From positions 15,496,205-15,560,204 of the forward strand of contig NC_067206.1 in NCBI RefSeq assembly GCF_026262505.1: DNA of 64,000 nucleotides. Reading direction: 5' to 3'. The stretch comes from Trichomonas vaginalis G3. Taxonomy: Eukaryota > Parabasalia > Trichomonadida > Trichomonadidae. The translations under genes were made by a program, and so were the position numbers. The notes beneath the pieces were generated by a model that had not been told where the DNA came from, did not search any database, and was given only the letters and a program-made list of their open reading frames with translations. Below are positions 62,379-64,000 of the stretch, one piece after another (within the stretch, counting starts at the first letter, position 1; each line of letters begins with the position of its first letter).

Positions 62379-63347
62379 ATGAGTGAAGAATTGCCAACAT
62401 ACATTGATTTTCATGGTTTTAATGATTTTGCTTACTTCTTTCCTAAGCCTGAAATCATATGGACAATCGTAGGAACAGTTCTTTTGATTATTACAATTGT
62501 TTCATACATTCCACAACCAATAAAGATTATGCAGAAGAGATCCTCATATGGATTAGCTCCAGTATCTACATTCTTCTCTACCATATGTCTTTGGCTTATA
62601 GTTTTTAACGTCATTTGCCTTAAATGGGAAGATTTCGTTGCTCTCTTTCATCATCTCAATTTCAGATCATACGCAAGATTCCTAACATTCGCAAACTGCT
62701 TTTCCCAGTACTTTTTAATGTCTCAAGTCCCTTATTTAATTATGCTTTTTTATGATACAAATCTAAGACTTGGTCTCGATCAATCAGATATTAAAAAAGG
62801 TTGGAAACAATTCAGATCAGTTTCAATGATTGCTGTTCTTACTTATTCATCCTGTATTTTAATTTGGGGAATTATTGGAGTAACTTGTGGCTTTACATCT
62901 CATGCAATGGATTTACTAGGACATGCAGCTGGAATTGCCGGATTTATTATTGAAGTTTTGCAATTTTTGCCACAGATTTATAAAACATTTAAGATGAGGA
63001 GCAGCGGATCACTTTCTCTTCTCATGCTCGAAATACAAGCACCAGTTAACATTGCTAATGCCATGTTTATGTGCTTCGGAAACCATGAAAGTTGGACAAC
63101 TTATGCAGCTTCACTTGCTGACGGATTTTGGGAATTTGTTTTGCTTGCAATGTGTCTTTACTTTAACAAGCTTCACAATATTTCTGATAAACCGCAGCCA
63201 GGACTTACACTTCAGGAATTGGAGTTGAAGGATGATGAATTGATCAAAAAGGCAGAAGAAAAGGATGAAAATGAAGATGTTGTTGATGACCCTAACTCTA
63301 ATGCTGATGAAAACAAAGGAGACGGAATTACAGAAAATCTCCTTTAA
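62379..63347 (+). CDS. PQ-loop repeat membrane transporter
   Basis: 322 residues from MSEELPTY; the 11 codons before lack an ATG. Two PQ-loops are clear: SYIPQPIKIMQKRSSYGLAP (P45-Q46) and LQFLPQIYKTFKMRSSGSLS (P198-Q199), each at the end of a membrane helix, with the SxGLxxxS-type follow-up. Seven hydrophobic helices can be counted (about 26-46, 62-80, 100-127, 147-170, 180-200, 213-232, 245-262). The C-terminal 60 residues are acidic and cytosolic (KKAEEKDENEDVVDDPNSNA). Relatives (cystinosin, PQLC2, KDEL-receptor fold) export amino acids from lysosomes or sort cargo. The substrate here is unknown. Confidence 0.9.
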   Translation: MSEELPTYIDFHGFNDFAYFFPKPEIIWTIVGTVLLIITIVSYIPQPIKIMQKRSSYGLAPVSTFFSTICLWLIVFNVICLKWEDFVALFHHLNFRSYARFLTFANCFSQYFLMSQVPYLIMLFYDTNLRLGLDQSDIKKGWKQFRSVSMIAVLTYSSCILIWGIIGVTCGFTSHAMDLLGHAAGIAGFIIEVLQFLPQIYKTFKMRSSGSLSLLMLEIQAPVNIANAMFMCFGNHESWTTYAASLADGFWEFVLLAMCLYFNKLHNISDKPQPGLTLQELELKDDELIKKAEEKDENEDVVDDPNSNADENKGDGITENLL

Positions 63348-64000
63348 TTATTATTTATTTTATTAGATAATACTAACTACTATTAGCTATTTATATAAAT
63401 ATCTATCTTTATTTATGGATAATTCATTCATTTTAGAATTTTTCATTAAATTTGAACTTTTGAATTTGATGAAATGCCAATGTAATAAGGCATATCATGA
63501 TTGTATTAGTCGAAAGTTCAAAATTGAATTTGAATTCATTCTTCTCTTTTCTAAAAGATTACAATCCCAATATTGGTTTTGAATAGTGGAACTAGATATG
63601 TGATGAAATTTTTCTTCTCGTTGAATTAAACTCAATTTTGATGTGTACAAGAAATACTTTTTGTGATTCACCTTGAACGATTTTATTCAAACATGCATGA
63701 ATAAGTTCTTTATGTTTAATTGTAGTTTTTAATGCTATATGTTCTAGTACAGCAAGCTTAGTTTGCACTAGATGATTGGTAATTGGAGTTGATTGCATTA
63801 TTTCATGAAAAATAGTAATTTTTATTAGTTCATATTAATTAATAATTAGATGCAAGATAGATCGTAGCATTAATGCAGAAAAATTTAATAATTAAAGAGA
63901 TAGATGATATTGATAATAAAATCCTTCAAAAACATATGTACCAAACTTGCTATTTTCCAGAATTATGGATTGCGCTACTCATTAAATGGTTCTAAGTATA
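63348..64000. other. 3' flank with one doubtful small frame
   Basis: A 68-codon minus-strand frame (63592-63798, MQSTPITNHLVQTKLAVLEH) has helical, fairly protein-like composition but no initiator and no family. It could be a small gene or the remnant of one (confidence about 0.25). The remainder shows nothing. Confidence 0.3.

Overview
The window looks like nuclear DNA of a parabasalid protist, most likely Trichomonas vaginalis or a close relative. It is very AT-rich. Apparently intronless genes are scattered between large transposons. Several genes have a short 5' leader that begins at an initiator of the TCA+1-pyrimidine-(T/A) type. Both mariner copies have the size and ends expected of Tvmar1. 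MULE and giant Polinton (Maverick) elements, which this genus carries in large numbers, are also present. The species call is inference; no rRNA or tRNA gene was seen.

Region 1 (1-15 kb) is a transposon graveyard. A 24-bp tandem array is split by a MULE (499-3360) whose transposase has one frameshift. A second, very different MULE (about 4541-8935) encodes a 1066-aa transposase with an N-terminal FYR domain and runs into a 52-bp array. Next come mariner copy 1 (9875-11174) and a third MULE (12408-14871) with an intact 560-aa transposase, 32-bp terminal inverted repeats (TIRs) and a perfect 10-bp target duplication.

Region 2 (16-21 kb) holds host genes: an Alba-like protein, a coiled-coil protein, a small helical protein, and a divergent pair (small protein / Skp1-like) sharing a 54-bp intergenic region. 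A 1.26-kb foldback element made almost entirely of a 430-bp-arm palindrome sits among them. From 20.8 to 24.5 kb no convincing gene is seen.

Region 3 (24,512-50,975) is one Polinton of about 26.5 kb with nearly identical 434/433-bp TIRs and a 6-bp target duplication, TTCAAA. Its left half carries small amphipathic proteins, a capsid candidate, a packaging ATPase split by mariner copy 2, and unknown or fibre-like late genes. The middle is a 119-bp tandem array of almost 6 kb. The right half, read leftward, carries an SF3 helicase, a primase-polymerase, an integrase, a protein-primed type DNA polymerase B with an embedded HNH-like zinc module, and an unknown protein. It is a broken fossil, although the insertion itself looks recent.

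Region 4 (51-64 kb) has host genes again: an alanine-aminotransferase-like enzyme with a possible hydrogenosomal N-terminus, an ankyrin scrap, a type I membrane protein, a SAP-domain protein, a GT61-type glycosyltransferase with one frameshift, and a PQ-loop membrane protein. Between them lie the most unexplained sequences of the window: five back-to-back hairpins at 54,678-54,990, and a 0.88-kb TIR-bounded non-coding element (55,420-56,302) packed with a perfect three-way junction, a 120-bp triplicated repeat and other folded motifs.

Two themes cross element families. Subterminal or internal arrays in four unrelated elements have periods of 119-121 bp. The TIRs of four elements carry the host initiator sequence TCACTTTT.
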